DNA of 64,000 nucleotides from Paracoccus lutimaris (lineage in GTDB: Bacteria; Pseudomonadota; Alphaproteobacteria; Rhodobacterales; Rhodobacteraceae). The stretch is taken from assembly GCF_003337565.1 (NCBI RefSeq), contig NZ_QPJL01000003.1, positions 124,001 through 188,000 on the forward strand. The letters are read 5' to 3'. Below, one piece after another: positions 36,980 to 45,030 of this stretch. Under the pieces are notes generated by a model. It saw nothing but the letters and a program-made list of their open reading frames with translations. It was not told the DNA's origin and searched no databases. Each line of letters opens with the position of its first letter. Positions within the stretch are counted from its first letter, which is position 1. Made by a program: the position numbers and the translations under genes.

Positions 36980-38173
36980 CTAGCGCCAGCCCAGCCGCAG
37001 CCTTGGCAGCGACGCCGCTGCCGCGACCCATGCCAGCAGCGCGCAAAGCGCGATCGCCGGCACCATGGTGGCGGCGCTGTTGTCCAGAAACAGCCCCGCC
37101 AGCCCGATCATCACCCCCCCGGTCAGCATCTGGATCGTGCCCCCCAGCGACGAGGCGAGCCCGGCGATATCGGGATGCGGGTCCAGCGACATGACCATCG
37201 CTGTCGGCATCGCCAGCCCAAGGCAGAAATTGCCCAGAAACAGCCCCATGACCACCACCGGCAGGCTGTCGAACCCCAGCCAGACCAGCGCCGTCAGGCT
37301 CAGCGTCGCCCCGGCAAAGCCGGTGATCGCCAGCGCGATCACCCGCTCGAGGCCAAGCCGCTCGGCCAGCCGCCCCGCCAGTTGCGAGGCCGAGAAGAAC
37401 CCCACCGCATTCACCGCGAAGGCCAGCGAGAACCCGGTCGGGCTCAGCCCGTATTGGCGCGTATAGACAAAGCTCGCCGAGGCCAGAAACACGAAAAAGC
37501 TGGCCATGCCAAAGCCGCCGATCAGCGTCAGCCCCATGAAGCGGCGATCCCGGATCAGCAGCCCCGCGCCCTGCAGCATCGCGTCCAGCCGGACCGGGCG
37601 GCGATGCTCGGGGGCCAGCGTCTCGGGCAGAACGAAGAGGATCAGCGTCAGGCTCAGCAGCGCCGCCACCGCGAGCACGGCGAATATCTCGCGCCAGCCG
37701 CCCCAGGCCATGACGATCGAGCCGGTCAGCGGCGCCAGCATCGGCGAGACCGAGATCACGATCATGATCGCCGCCATCATCCGCGCGGCGGCCGGGCCGC
37801 TGGCCATGTCGCGGATCACCGCGCGCGGCACCGCCATCAGCGTCGCCGCGCCAAAGCCCTGCACGGCGCGGGCCGCGATCAGCCACTGGATCGAGGGCGC
37901 GAGGCTCGCCGCCACCGTCGCCACCAGAAAGATCGCAACGCCGATCACCAAAGGCGGCTTGCGCCCCACGGCATCGGCCATCGGCCCGTAAACCATCTGC
38001 GCAATGCCAAAGGCGATGAAATACGAGGTCAGCGTCAGCGCGGCGCGGGCCTCGGTCGTCTTGAGATCCGAGGCAACCTCGGGCAGCGCCGGCAGATACA
38101 TGTCGATCGCGAAAGGACCGACGGCGGAAAGCAGGCCAAGCAGCAAGGCCATGCGGAACAAGGGATCACGCAT
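36980..38173 (-). CDS. MFS multidrug transporter, Bcr/CflA family
   Basis: A 397-residue 12-helix transporter. The start MRDPLFRMALLLGLLSAVGPFAIDMYLPALP and the motif YGPMADAVGRKPPLVIG (MFS loop 2-3, near residue 65) are typical of the Bcr/CflA drug:H+ antiporters, as is VQGFGAATLMAVPRAVIRD near 105. ATG 38173 is used because upstream codons are not family-like. It is convergent with the MATE exporter. Confidence 0.9.
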   Translation of the reverse strand: MRDPLFRMALLLGLLSAVGPFAIDMYLPALPEVASDLKTTEARAALTLTSYFIAFGIAQMVYGPMADAVGRKPPLVIGVAIFLVATVAASLAPSIQWLIAARAVQGFGAATLMAVPRAVIRDMASGPAAARMMAAIMIVISVSPMLAPLTGSIVMAWGGWREIFAVLAVAALLSLTLILFVLPETLAPEHRRPVRLDAMLQGAGLLIRDRRFMGLTLIGGFGMASFFVFLASASFVYTRQYGLSPTGFSLAFAVNAVGFFSASQLAGRLAERLGLERVIALAITGFAGATLSLTALVWLGFDSLPVVVMGLFLGNFCLGLAMPTAMVMSLDPHPDIAGLASSLGGTIQMLTGGVMIGLAGLFLDNSAATMVPAIALCALLAWVAAAASLPRLRLGWR

Positions 38174-38384
38174 CAGGAAACCTGTGGTCGTAAGGATGTC
38201 GGGAATGCTGGGGATATCAGCGAAACCGGCGCTGAATCGCACCAAAAGGGGATGATCCGCCGCCGCCTGAGCCTTGATGCCACATTCGCGCCCGATCCGC
38301 AACCGCCCAGCCCTCGCAACGCCAAACCGCGGGCGCAAGGGATGCGCCCGCGGCCATGGCTGCCTTGATATGCGCGGCCCCGGC

Positions 38385-39122
38385 TCAGAAGCTGAAATCG
38401 TCGGCGCCAAGGCTTTGCAGGCGCATATCCTCGATCACCAGCTGGCTGGTGCCGATGGTGATGACGACATCGCTGCCAATCTGCCGCGATACGCCGCGCA
38501 TATCGGCAAAGCTGTCGATGCCGGTGAATGCCGACAGATCGATGCGGTCATCGTCGCTGTCGAAATCGGTGATGACATCGCGGCCGCCATTGAAGACAAA
38601 GACATCCGCGCCCTCGCCCCCGGTCATGGTGTCATTGCCGGTGCCGCCATTCAGCGTGTCATTGCCCTCCTGACCCCAAAGCCGGTCGGCGCCCGCCTCG
38701 CCCATCAGCAGATCGTCGCCCTCGCCGCCGATCAGCGTGTCATTACCCGAGCCGGCACGGACCCGGTCATTGCCTTCTCCGGCGGCGATATTGTCGGCGC
38801 CGGTGCCGGTCATGACGACGTCGTTGCCCTCGCCCGCCACAATGCGATTGTGGCCATTGCCGGCATAGATGCTGTCATTGCCCGAGCCGGCATTGATCAC
38901 ATCGTTGCCGGTGCCGGACAGGATGAAGTCATTGCCCTCGCCTCCCAGGACGCGGTTATGGCCTTGGCCGGCATTGATGTGGTCATTGCCAGAGCCGCCA
39001 TCAACAAGGTCATTGCCATTGCCGCCGTAAAGACTGTCGTCACCGGACATGCCAAAGATGCTGTCGGCAACACTGGTGCCAAAGATGCGGTTATCGCCGT
39101 CATTTCCACGAAAAATAGCCAT
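38385..39122 (-). CDS. RTX calcium-binding repeat protein without a catalytic domain
   Basis: A 245-residue protein almost wholly built of GGxGxDxxx nonapeptides (about residues 5-165), then the C-terminal block TGGEGADVFVFNGG, DVITDFDSDDDRIDLSAF and a final LGADDFSF-type end. This is typical of type I secretion substrates. Two consecutive 36-residue super-repeats open with GHNR (GQGHNRVLG and GNGHNRIVA). It should fold as a Ca2+-loaded beta-roll outside the cell. No enzymatic part and no secretion genes are nearby. The start at 39122 (MAIFRGNDGDN) is chosen because 11 upstream codons are basic and unlike the family. Confidence 0.85.
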   Translation of the reverse strand: MAIFRGNDGDNRIFGTSVADSIFGMSGDDSLYGGNGNDLVDGGSGNDHINAGQGHNRVLGGEGNDFILSGTGNDVINAGSGNDSIYAGNGHNRIVAGEGNDVVMTGTGADNIAAGEGNDRVRAGSGNDTLIGGEGDDLLMGEAGADRLWGQEGNDTLNGGTGNDTMTGGEGADVFVFNGGRDVITDFDSDDDRIDLSAFTGIDSFADMRGVSRQIGSDVVITIGTSQLVIEDMRLQSLGADDFSF

Positions 39123-39264
39123 TTGTCTTCTCCGTCGCTTTCGTTTTGCCGGCATTGGGTTGCGTGATGGCCCGGCATCAAGGTGCAGGGCCGCATCCGC
39201 TGGCCCGGCTGCCGGTTCGGCCGGGGCGGAATGGGAAGGTTTCGGTTGTGAAGGACGCGGGGGG

Positions 39265-40437
39265 TCAGGCGGCGCGGGCGTGACGCTCCAGCCGCTGGCC
39301 GACCATCATCATGCGCATCGCGTCCTCGGCGGCGCGGCACAGCAGCTTGTCGCCCTGCGCGATAGCTTCCTCAAGCGAGCAGGGCCGCTTGACGATCGAG
39401 GCAAAGGCGCTGATACCATGGGCAAAGGTTTCCTGCGCGCCTTTGCCGATGGTGCCGGCCAGCGCGATGGTGGGGATGCCGCGCGCCTCGGCCCGGCGCG
39501 AGACCTCGCAGGGGACCTTGCCATAGGGGCTTTGCCCGTCGAGCGACCCTTCGGCGGTGATGACCAGATCGGCCCGCGCCAGCAGGTGGTCAAATTCCAG
39601 ATAGTCCAGCATGATGTCGAAACGCGGATGCAGCGTGGCCCCGGCAAAGGCCACCAGCCCCGCCCCCAGCCCGCCCGAGGCCCCGGCCCCGTTCATGGCC
39701 CCCAGATCGAGGCCGGTCTGGGCGCGGATCAGGGCGGCATAGGTTTCCAGCCCCTGTTCCAGATCCTCGACCTGCGTGGGCGTCGCGCCCTTTTGCGGGC
39801 CAAAGACGCGCGCGACGCCCTTGGGGCCCAAAAGCTGGTTGTGCCAGTTCACCGCCACGTCGATGCGGGTCCGGGCCAGGCGCGGGTCCAGTCCGCCAAG
39901 GTCGATCCGCGCCAGATGACGCAGCGCGCCGCCGCCTTCGGGCAGCTCATCGCCCGCCGCGTCCAGGAGCCTTGCGCCAAGCGCCCGCGCCATGCCGGCG
40001 CCGCCGTCATTGATGCCGCTGTCGCCGCAGCCGATCAGGATGCGCTGCACGCCATGGTCCAGCGCTTGCAGGATCAGCTCGCCCACGCCGCGGCTGGTGG
40101 TCAGCGTCGGGTCGCGGCGGTCGCGCGGGACCAGCGACAGGCCGGCGGCTGCGGCCATCTCGATCACCGCCGTGGCGGGGCCCTTGCCGCCCATCAGACC
40201 CCAGAAGCTGGGGACGGTTGCGCCGACCGGGCCGGTCACCCGGGTCTCGATCATCTGGCCCGAGGTGGCGTTGACAATGGCGCGGGTCGTGCCCTCGCCG
40301 CCATCGACCATGGGCGCGCTGAGGAGGGTCGCATCGGGCATGGCCCGCAAGACCCCCCTGGCGATGGCGCGGGTGACGTCATCGACCGGCAGAGATTCCT
40401 TGAAGCCCGAAGGCGCGATCAGAACGGTAATGGACAT
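39265..40437 (-). CDS. glxK: Glycerate kinase, GarK/GlxK type
   Basis: A 390-residue type I glycerate kinase that makes 2-phosphoglycerate. It begins VLIAPSGFKESLPVDDVTRAIARG and has MVDGGEGTTRAIV near residue 45, LIGCGDSGINDGGAGMARALG near 135, GASGGLGAGLVAF near 270 and VITAEGSLDGQSPYGKVP near 300. AAAGGA precedes the start. A GGAATA-N16-CGTAA promoter candidate lies 31 nt upstream, and a terminator divides it from the SLC13 permease gene. The pair could take up and use glycerate or a related acid. Confidence 0.92.
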   Translation of the reverse strand: MSITVLIAPSGFKESLPVDDVTRAIARGVLRAMPDATLLSAPMVDGGEGTTRAIVNATSGQMIETRVTGPVGATVPSFWGLMGGKGPATAVIEMAAAAGLSLVPRDRRDPTLTTSRGVGELILQALDHGVQRILIGCGDSGINDGGAGMARALGARLLDAAGDELPEGGGALRHLARIDLGGLDPRLARTRIDVAVNWHNQLLGPKGVARVFGPQKGATPTQVEDLEQGLETYAALIRAQTGLDLGAMNGAGASGGLGAGLVAFAGATLHPRFDIMLDYLEFDHLLARADLVITAEGSLDGQSPYGKVPCEVSRRAEARGIPTIALAGTIGKGAQETFAHGISAFASIVKRPCSLEEAIAQGDKLLCRAAEDAMRMMMVGQRLERHARAA

Positions 40438-40467
40438 CTGATAATCCTTTCGCTTGTTCTGCCTTGA

Positions 40468-40494
40468 TTACGCAGCGGGTCGGCAACCTATTCC
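40468..40494 (-). promoter_or_regulatory. Candidate ECF promoter of glycerate kinase
   Basis: On the minus strand GGAATA (40494-40489) and CGTAA (40472-40468) are 16 nt apart and end 31 nt before the start codon. The motif matches those before the SLC13, anti-sigma and subtilase genes. Confidence 0.55.
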
Positions 40495-40524
40495 CGGTCG
40501 GATGAAAAAATTCGTCTGGACATG

Positions 40525-40551
40525 AAAAAAGGGCGCTAAAACCGCGCCTTT
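40525..40551 (-). terminator. Intrinsic terminator of the SLC13 permease gene
   Basis: GGCGC-GGTTTTA-GCGCC followed by C and TTTTTT on the minus strand, 26 nt after the permease stop. It is the only classical T-run terminator I found in the window, and it separates the permease transcript from the glycerate kinase transcript. Confidence 0.8.
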
Positions 40552-40573
40552 CATCGATTATCCAGAATTGGCC

Positions 40574-42265
40574 TTAACGCAGGATGATACGGATTCCGGC
40601 TGGCCGCAGGCTGCGGTTCACCTTTGCCTGCATCTGGCGCAGCGCCTTTTCGGGTCTGGCGCCGCCGCGTGCTTTCCGGGGCGCCGGGGCGGCATGAACC
40701 GGGTGCTGCGCCAGCAGATCGGCGGGGCGTTTGGGCGGCCGGATCGCCTCAAAGGCCGAGGGGGCGGGGGCGGCCACGACCGGCATGGGCACGACCTGCG
40801 CGGCGGGTTGCGGCGCGGCACCGCCCCGCATCTGCGCCAGTTGTGCCGGCCAGATGGTCAGCGCAAACCCGATCAACAGCGCCCCGGTCAGCGGTGCCAG
40901 CGGCAGCGCCAGACGAAACAGATCGGCCTGGGTAAAGCCGCTGCCCTCGCTCTCGGCCCCGGCAAAGATGGCGACCGGCTTGGCCGAGGCCATCATCGTC
41001 TGGCAAAACCCCGTGCCCATGACCGCGATCAGGATCATCAGCGCCGCATCATGGCCCAGACCCGCCAGAGGCAGCGCCACTGCCGGGATCAGCACCGCCG
41101 CCCGGGCCGAGCGCGAGGTGACGAAAAGATGCGCCGCGACCGAAACCCCGGCCAGAAGCGCTACCACAGCAGGCAGGCTGCCATGCAGCCGCGCGGGCAG
41201 CACCTGCAACGCCAGACCGGCCAACCAGCGGTCGGCGCCGGTTGCGGTCATGGCCTGCGCCATCAAGACCGTCGCGGTCATGTAAAGCAGCAGCTCGACA
41301 TCGACGCTGCGAAAGATCTCCTTGCTTTTGCGGCTGGTAAAGGGCGGGGTCAGCAGCACCAGCGCCCCGATCAGCGCGGTCGCGGCCATGCCGATGCCGT
41401 GCAGATCCGCCGTCAGCCACAGCCCGACAATGATGCCAAGCACCAGCGCGATGCGGCGCTGACGGACCCGCAATTCAGCCGCGACGGGTTCGGGCACGGT
41501 CACACCAAGGCGCGCGGCATACAGTTCGCGCGGAACAAATATCAACAAGATCAGTATTGTACCTACAAGACTTGAGATCAATCCGAAGGGCATGCCCAGC
41601 ATGGCCCAGGCGGCATAACCCAACTGCAGGCCGGTGGTGACGCGGATGCTTTCGGCGGCCAGCAGATGCGCCCCCGCCCCGATCAGTGAGCCGCCCGCCG
41701 ATAGCAGGATCGCGGTCGGAAAGATCAGCGCCAGCGGCCGGCGCAGCCGCGCATCGGGCAGGACCTGCGCCAGCGCGACATAGACCGGCAGCAGCAGCGC
41801 CGCCCGCCCCGAGGTCGAAGGCAGCACAAACGCGGTCGCCGCGATCAGCAGCGTCAAGGTCAGCGCAAAGGGTGCGAAACGCGGCTGGCGGCGCAAGAGC
41901 GGCGCGACCAGCCTCTGAGTCAGGCCAGAGTCCCTGATGACGGTGGCGATGACGAAAGCGGCCAGCAGCAGCCAGACCAGCTCGCTGCCAAGCGCCTCGA
42001 ACAGCTGCGCCTCGCTGAGAACGCCGCTGAGCACCAGACCCAGCACGACCGCAAGCGCGACCAGCGATTCCGGCAGCCGGGTCAGGACCCAGCCCAGCAT
42101 CGCCAGCACCATCGCCAAAAGCGCGATCCGCCCCGGCATGGCCAGCGTTTCGGGCAGGGTCAGCAGCGCCCAGCCCAGCAACCCGACCAGGGACAGGGTC
42201 AGAACCGCCCGGCGGTCGGGCAAGGGAAGGCCGCGGGGGGTCGGGGTGGCAAGGGTCTGCATCAT
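40574..42265 (-). CDS. SLC13 family permease (divalent anion:Na+ symporter type)
   Basis: A 563-residue membrane protein with two related halves and about 11-12 hydrophobic segments. SLC13/CitT-like features are VIRDSGLTQRLVAPLL near residue 110, VLPSTSGRAALLLPV near 148 and the second-half HLFVTSRSARAAVLIPA and GTGFCQTMMASAKPV. The last 85 residues form a proline/alanine/arginine-rich cytoplasmic-looking tail that is not part of the family. Substrates are usually dicarboxylates, tricarboxylates or sulfate; the glycerate kinase neighbour hints at an organic acid. A second ATG follows directly at 42262. Confidence 0.83.
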   Translation of the reverse strand: MMQTLATPTPRGLPLPDRRAVLTLSLVGLLGWALLTLPETLAMPGRIALLAMVLAMLGWVLTRLPESLVALAVVLGLVLSGVLSEAQLFEALGSELVWLLLAAFVIATVIRDSGLTQRLVAPLLRRQPRFAPFALTLTLLIAATAFVLPSTSGRAALLLPVYVALAQVLPDARLRRPLALIFPTAILLSAGGSLIGAGAHLLAAESIRVTTGLQLGYAAWAMLGMPFGLISSLVGTILILLIFVPRELYAARLGVTVPEPVAAELRVRQRRIALVLGIIVGLWLTADLHGIGMAATALIGALVLLTPPFTSRKSKEIFRSVDVELLLYMTATVLMAQAMTATGADRWLAGLALQVLPARLHGSLPAVVALLAGVSVAAHLFVTSRSARAAVLIPAVALPLAGLGHDAALMILIAVMGTGFCQTMMASAKPVAIFAGAESEGSGFTQADLFRLALPLAPLTGALLIGFALTIWPAQLAQMRGGAAPQPAAQVVPMPVVAAPAPSAFEAIRPPKRPADLLAQHPVHAAPAPRKARGGARPEKALRQMQAKVNRSLRPAGIRIILR

Positions 42266-42291
42266 GCGCTCTCCTGATCTTGAAGTCAGGA

Positions 42292-42317
42292 TTACGCGCG
42301 GGCGGCGGGCTTATTCC
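42292..42317 (-). promoter_or_regulatory. Candidate ECF promoter of the SLC13 permease gene
   Basis: On the minus strand GGAATA (42317-42312) and CGTAA (42296-42292) are 15 nt apart and end 27 nt before the start codon. It shares GGGAATA and GCGTAATC with the glycerate kinase site. Confidence 0.58.
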
Positions 42318-42338
42318 CGGCGCGTCATCAGGGCATCA

Positions 42339-43076
42339 TCAGCCCGGCGGATTGCCGCCAAGGGCCGCGGCCTCTTCCTCGGGCGTTAGGGGGGCGCTGG
42401 CGCCGATCTGCGCAAGGGCGTCGTCGATCGAGCCCTCGCCCGAGGCCGGCTGATAGCCGCCGGTCGCGTCCTGCTGGGCGGTGGCGGCGAAACGCTCATG
42501 CCAGCCGCCGCTTTCGTGGCAGGCCAGAACGATGCGGGTCCGCGCGGCCTGCGCGGTCTCGAACTCACGGCAAAGCGCCCCGGCCGCGCTCCGGAACGAG
42601 GCGATCATGGTCAGTTCCGCGCCCGCATCCAGCATCCGGCTTTCGCCCGAGGGCAGGCTGTCCAGCGCCGCCAGTTCCGGCACCGACAACCCGTCGGGCA
42701 GGCGATTGGACCAGCCCCACCAGCCCAGCCCGATGGCCGCAATCGCCATCGAGGCCGCCGCCGCAAGGATGGGGCGGCGATTCAGGTTGGCGGGCGCGGG
42801 CTTCTCGGCGGGCTTCTCGGCGGGCTTCACGGCGGGCTTCACGGCGGGCTTGGTGATGCCGGCGCGGATCATCGCGGCCAGCGGATCCTCGGCGCCCTGC
42901 GTCCCGCCCTGCCCCGCGCGGATACTTTGGGCCAGCAATTCCCGCGTCCGGGTAAAGCGCGCCAGCCGCGCGGCCAGTGCCGGGTCGTCCCTGACCGCCT
43001 GCGACACGCGGCGGGCGGTCTGGGCGTCCAGTTCATTGTCGGCCAGCGCCATAAGGGTTTCGTCACTGATCTGCAT
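42339..43076 (-). CDS. Anti-sigma factor, membrane-anchored
   Basis: A 245-residue protein beginning MQISDETLMALADNELDAQTARRV, the usual start of short anti-sigma domains that grip ECF sigma factors. A Lys/Pro/Ala repeat (about 91-110) leads to one membrane segment (about 120-140, ILAAAASMAIAAIGLGWWGW), then a periplasmic domain of about 100 residues. It follows the ECF sigma gene by 51 nt on the same strand. The start at 43076 has AGGAAAAA upstream. A promoter candidate lies 38 nt before it. No typical zinc-binding HxxxCxxC was seen. Confidence 0.8.
   Translation of the reverse strand: MQISDETLMALADNELDAQTARRVSQAVRDDPALAARLARFTRTRELLAQSIRAGQGGTQGAEDPLAAMIRAGITKPAVKPAVKPAEKPAEKPAPANLNRRPILAAAASMAIAAIGLGWWGWSNRLPDGLSVPELAALDSLPSGESRMLDAGAELTMIASFRSAAGALCREFETAQAARTRIVLACHESGGWHERFAATAQQDATGGYQPASGEGSIDDALAQIGASAPLTPEEEAAALGGNPPG
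42795..42854 (-). repeat. Five 12-nt tandem repeats inside the anti-sigma gene
   Basis: Units of the form GGCGGGCTTCTC or GGCGGGCTTCAC encode the PAEK/PAVK tetrapeptide repeats just before the membrane segment. Units 2-4 are nearly identical, so copy number may vary between strains without breaking the frame. Confidence 0.8.
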
Positions 43077-43113
43077 CGGTTTTTCCTGCCCGCAACTCTG
43101 GACCGCAAGGGTT

Positions 43114-43139
43114 ATACGCATGAGCGTTCATTTTATTCC
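43114..43139 (-). promoter_or_regulatory. Candidate ECF promoter of the anti-sigma gene
   Basis: On the minus strand GGAATA (43139-43134) and CGTAT (43118-43114) are 15 nt apart, ending 38 nt before the anti-sigma start. The -35 part lies inside the last codons of the sigma gene (Gly-Ile-Lys-stop), so it may be a coincidence of coding, but the spacing is exact. Confidence 0.45.
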
Positions 43140-43619
43140 CAGCTTTTCGGCCAAGGCCAGCCGGGCGCGCGAAAGCCTGCTCATCACCGTGCCCTGGGGG
43201 ATATCCAGGATGCGCGCCGTCTCGGCATAGGTCATTTCCTCGACACAGACGAGATGCAGCACCTCGCGCTGTTCCTCGGGCAAAGTGGCCATCGCGGCCT
43301 CGACCGATTGCAGCATCAGGCGCGCCTCAATGCCGGGCGCGGGATCGACGGGCAGCGCCTCGGGGATATCGAAGACATCGACATGGGTGCCGGCGCTGCG
43401 CTGGCGGCGGGTCATGTCGATCCAGGCATTGCGCATGATCCGGAACAGCCAGGGCTCAAGCCGTGCCTGACGGTCGAAACCGGCCTGCCCGGCGATGGCG
43501 CGCTCGACGGTGATCTGCACCAGATCATCGGCCAGATCGGGCCTGCGCGCGAGGGACAGCCCGAAACGGCGCAGATTGGGCAAAAGGGCAATCAAAGCCT
43601 CGCCGAATGCCGCATCCAT
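43128..43619 (-). CDS. ECF RNA polymerase sigma factor
   Basis: A 163-residue group 4 sigma factor. Region 2 spans about 10-75 (RRPDLADDLVQITVERAIA, PWLFRIMRNAWIDMTRRQRS) and region 4 about 105-160 (ATLPEEQREVLHLVCVEEMTYAETARILDIPQGTVMSRLSRAR). It is followed by its anti-sigma gene and is divergent from a secreted subtilase. Its own leader lacks a good copy of the local GGAATA/CGTAA motif, so it may not be strongly self-regulated. The ECF group is not assigned. Confidence 0.92.
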   Translation of the reverse strand: MDAAFGEALIALLPNLRRFGLSLARRPDLADDLVQITVERAIAGQAGFDRQARLEPWLFRIMRNAWIDMTRRQRSAGTHVDVFDIPEALPVDPAPGIEARLMLQSVEAAMATLPEEQREVLHLVCVEEMTYAETARILDIPQGTVMSRLSRARLALAEKLGIK

Positions 43620-43655
43620 TCAATACACCGTCAAATGCAATTTTCCCGTTTCGGT

Positions 43656-43681
43656 GGAATAATATGAAGCCGGGCGCGTAA
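43656..43681 (+). promoter_or_regulatory. Candidate ECF promoter of the subtilase gene
   Basis: GGAATA (43656-43661) and CGTAA (43677-43681) are 15 nt apart and end 31 nt before the subtilase ATG. This is the only copy on the plus strand and lies in the sigma/subtilase divergent region. Confidence 0.55.
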
Positions 43682-43712
43682 ATGTCCAGAAACCCGATGA
43701 ACGGAGAAAGCG

Positions 43713-44966
43713 ATGTTCCGAATCCCGCTGGCCATGCTGGCCGCAATCGCGATGTTCGTGGCCGATCTGGCGCCCCGTGACGGCGGCTTTTCGCCGGTCT
43801 CGACCGCATGGGCGGATGATGACGACGACGACGACGCCCAGCCGCGCCGCCGCCGCCCGGCTCCGGCGGCCCGGCCCCGCGCCGCGCCGCCGCCACCACC
43901 CTTTGCCCCCGACGAGGTGATCGCGCGCGGCATGTCCGAAAACGATCTGCAGGCGCTGCGCGAGGCCGGCTTTCGCGAGATCCGCCGCCGCACCCTTGCG
44001 GATGGCCAGACATTCCTGCGCCTGCGCAAGCCCGCGCGGCTGACCCTGCCGCAGGCGCGCGACATGGTGCGGGCGCGGGCCTCGGTCCAGGTCGCGGATC
44101 TGAACCACTATTTCCGCCCGGAACAGGCGCCCGCCTGCGCCGGTACCGATTGCCCGCTGCGCCACATGATCGACTGGCCCGGCGACACCTCGGGCTGCGG
44201 GACGCCGCCGCGCATCGGCATGGTCGATACCGGGCTGAACGACCAGCATCCGGTGCTGAGTTCGGCGCAGCTGCGCTTGCACCGGCTTGAGACGGGTCAG
44301 GGTCAAAAAGCCTCGGACCGGTTTCACGGCACCTCGGTCGCGGCGCTTCTGGTGGGCGAGCCGGGCAGCCGTACGCCGGGGCTGGTGCCGCAGGCGAACC
44401 TGATCGCTGTCGATGCCTTTCACAAGGCCGGCACGGATGAGCGCGCCGATGCCTATGCCCTGATCGAGGCATTGGACTATCTGGCCGCCGAGGGCGTGCA
44501 GGTCATCAACCTGTCGCTGGCCGGCCCCTTCAATTTCGCCGTCGCCGGGCAGGTGCTCGAACTGGACCGGCGGGGGATCGTGCTGGTCGCGGCGGCCGGG
44601 AATGGCGGCCCCTCGGCCAAGCCCGCCTATCCCGCCGCCCATAAGCCGGTGATCGCGGTGACGGCGGTGGACCGGCGCGGGCAGGTCTATCGCCGGGCCG
44701 GGCGCGGCGCGCATATCGATCTGGCCGCCCCGGGGGTCGAGGTCTGGACGGCGGCCTCGATCCGGGGGGCAAAGACCCAGACCGGCACATCCTATGCCGC
44801 GCCCTTTGTCACCGCGGCGGTGGCCCTGATGCTGCAAAAAGAGCCGGGGCTGACGCCGGCGCAGGTGCGGGCGCGGCTGCAGGCCTCGACCCGCGATCTG
44901 GGGCCTGCGGGCCATGACGAGGTCTTTGGCCATGGCCTGATCCTGCCCGTCAATCCCTGCGAATGA
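43713..44966 (+). CDS. Secreted S8 family serine peptidase (subtilase)
   Basis: A 417-residue subtilisin-type protease with the full triad: Asp172 (RIGMVDTGL), His205 (FHGTSVAALL) and Ser360 (GTSYAAPFVTAAVALM); oxyanion Asn297 is in AAAGNGGP. The N-terminus has a signal-like hydrophobic stretch up to about residue 33 (STAWA), then seven aspartates, a basic RRRR run and a Pro/Ala linker to about residue 63. Cysteines at 142, 147 and 162 suggest an exported fold. It is divergent from the ECF sigma gene and has a promoter candidate of the local type. Asparaginase follows 64 nt later. Confidence 0.9.
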   Translation: MFRIPLAMLAAIAMFVADLAPRDGGFSPVSTAWADDDDDDDAQPRRRRPAPAARPRAAPPPPPFAPDEVIARGMSENDLQALREAGFREIRRRTLADGQTFLRLRKPARLTLPQARDMVRARASVQVADLNHYFRPEQAPACAGTDCPLRHMIDWPGDTSGCGTPPRIGMVDTGLNDQHPVLSSAQLRLHRLETGQGQKASDRFHGTSVAALLVGEPGSRTPGLVPQANLIAVDAFHKAGTDERADAYALIEALDYLAAEGVQVINLSLAGPFNFAVAGQVLELDRRGIVLVAAAGNGGPSAKPAYPAAHKPVIAVTAVDRRGQVYRRAGRGAHIDLAAPGVEVWTAASIRGAKTQTGTSYAAPFVTAAVALMLQKEPGLTPAQVRARLQASTRDLGPAGHDEVFGHGLILPVNPCE

Positions 44967-45030
44967 GCGTGGCGAGCGTGCCTGCCCGGTGATAAAGAGC
45001 GGCAGGACCGATCCTTGAGGCAGGCGCGAC

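Noticed and set aside
42782..42860. CRISPR array suggested by short regular repeats
   Set aside because: The 12-nt units are contiguous, without spacers, and code for PAEK/PAVK repeats in frame.
43619..43650. Possible ECF autoregulatory promoter of the sigma gene (GGGAAAA and TGTAT)
   Set aside because: Only 13 nt apart and ending at the start codon, so it does not fit the four good sites.
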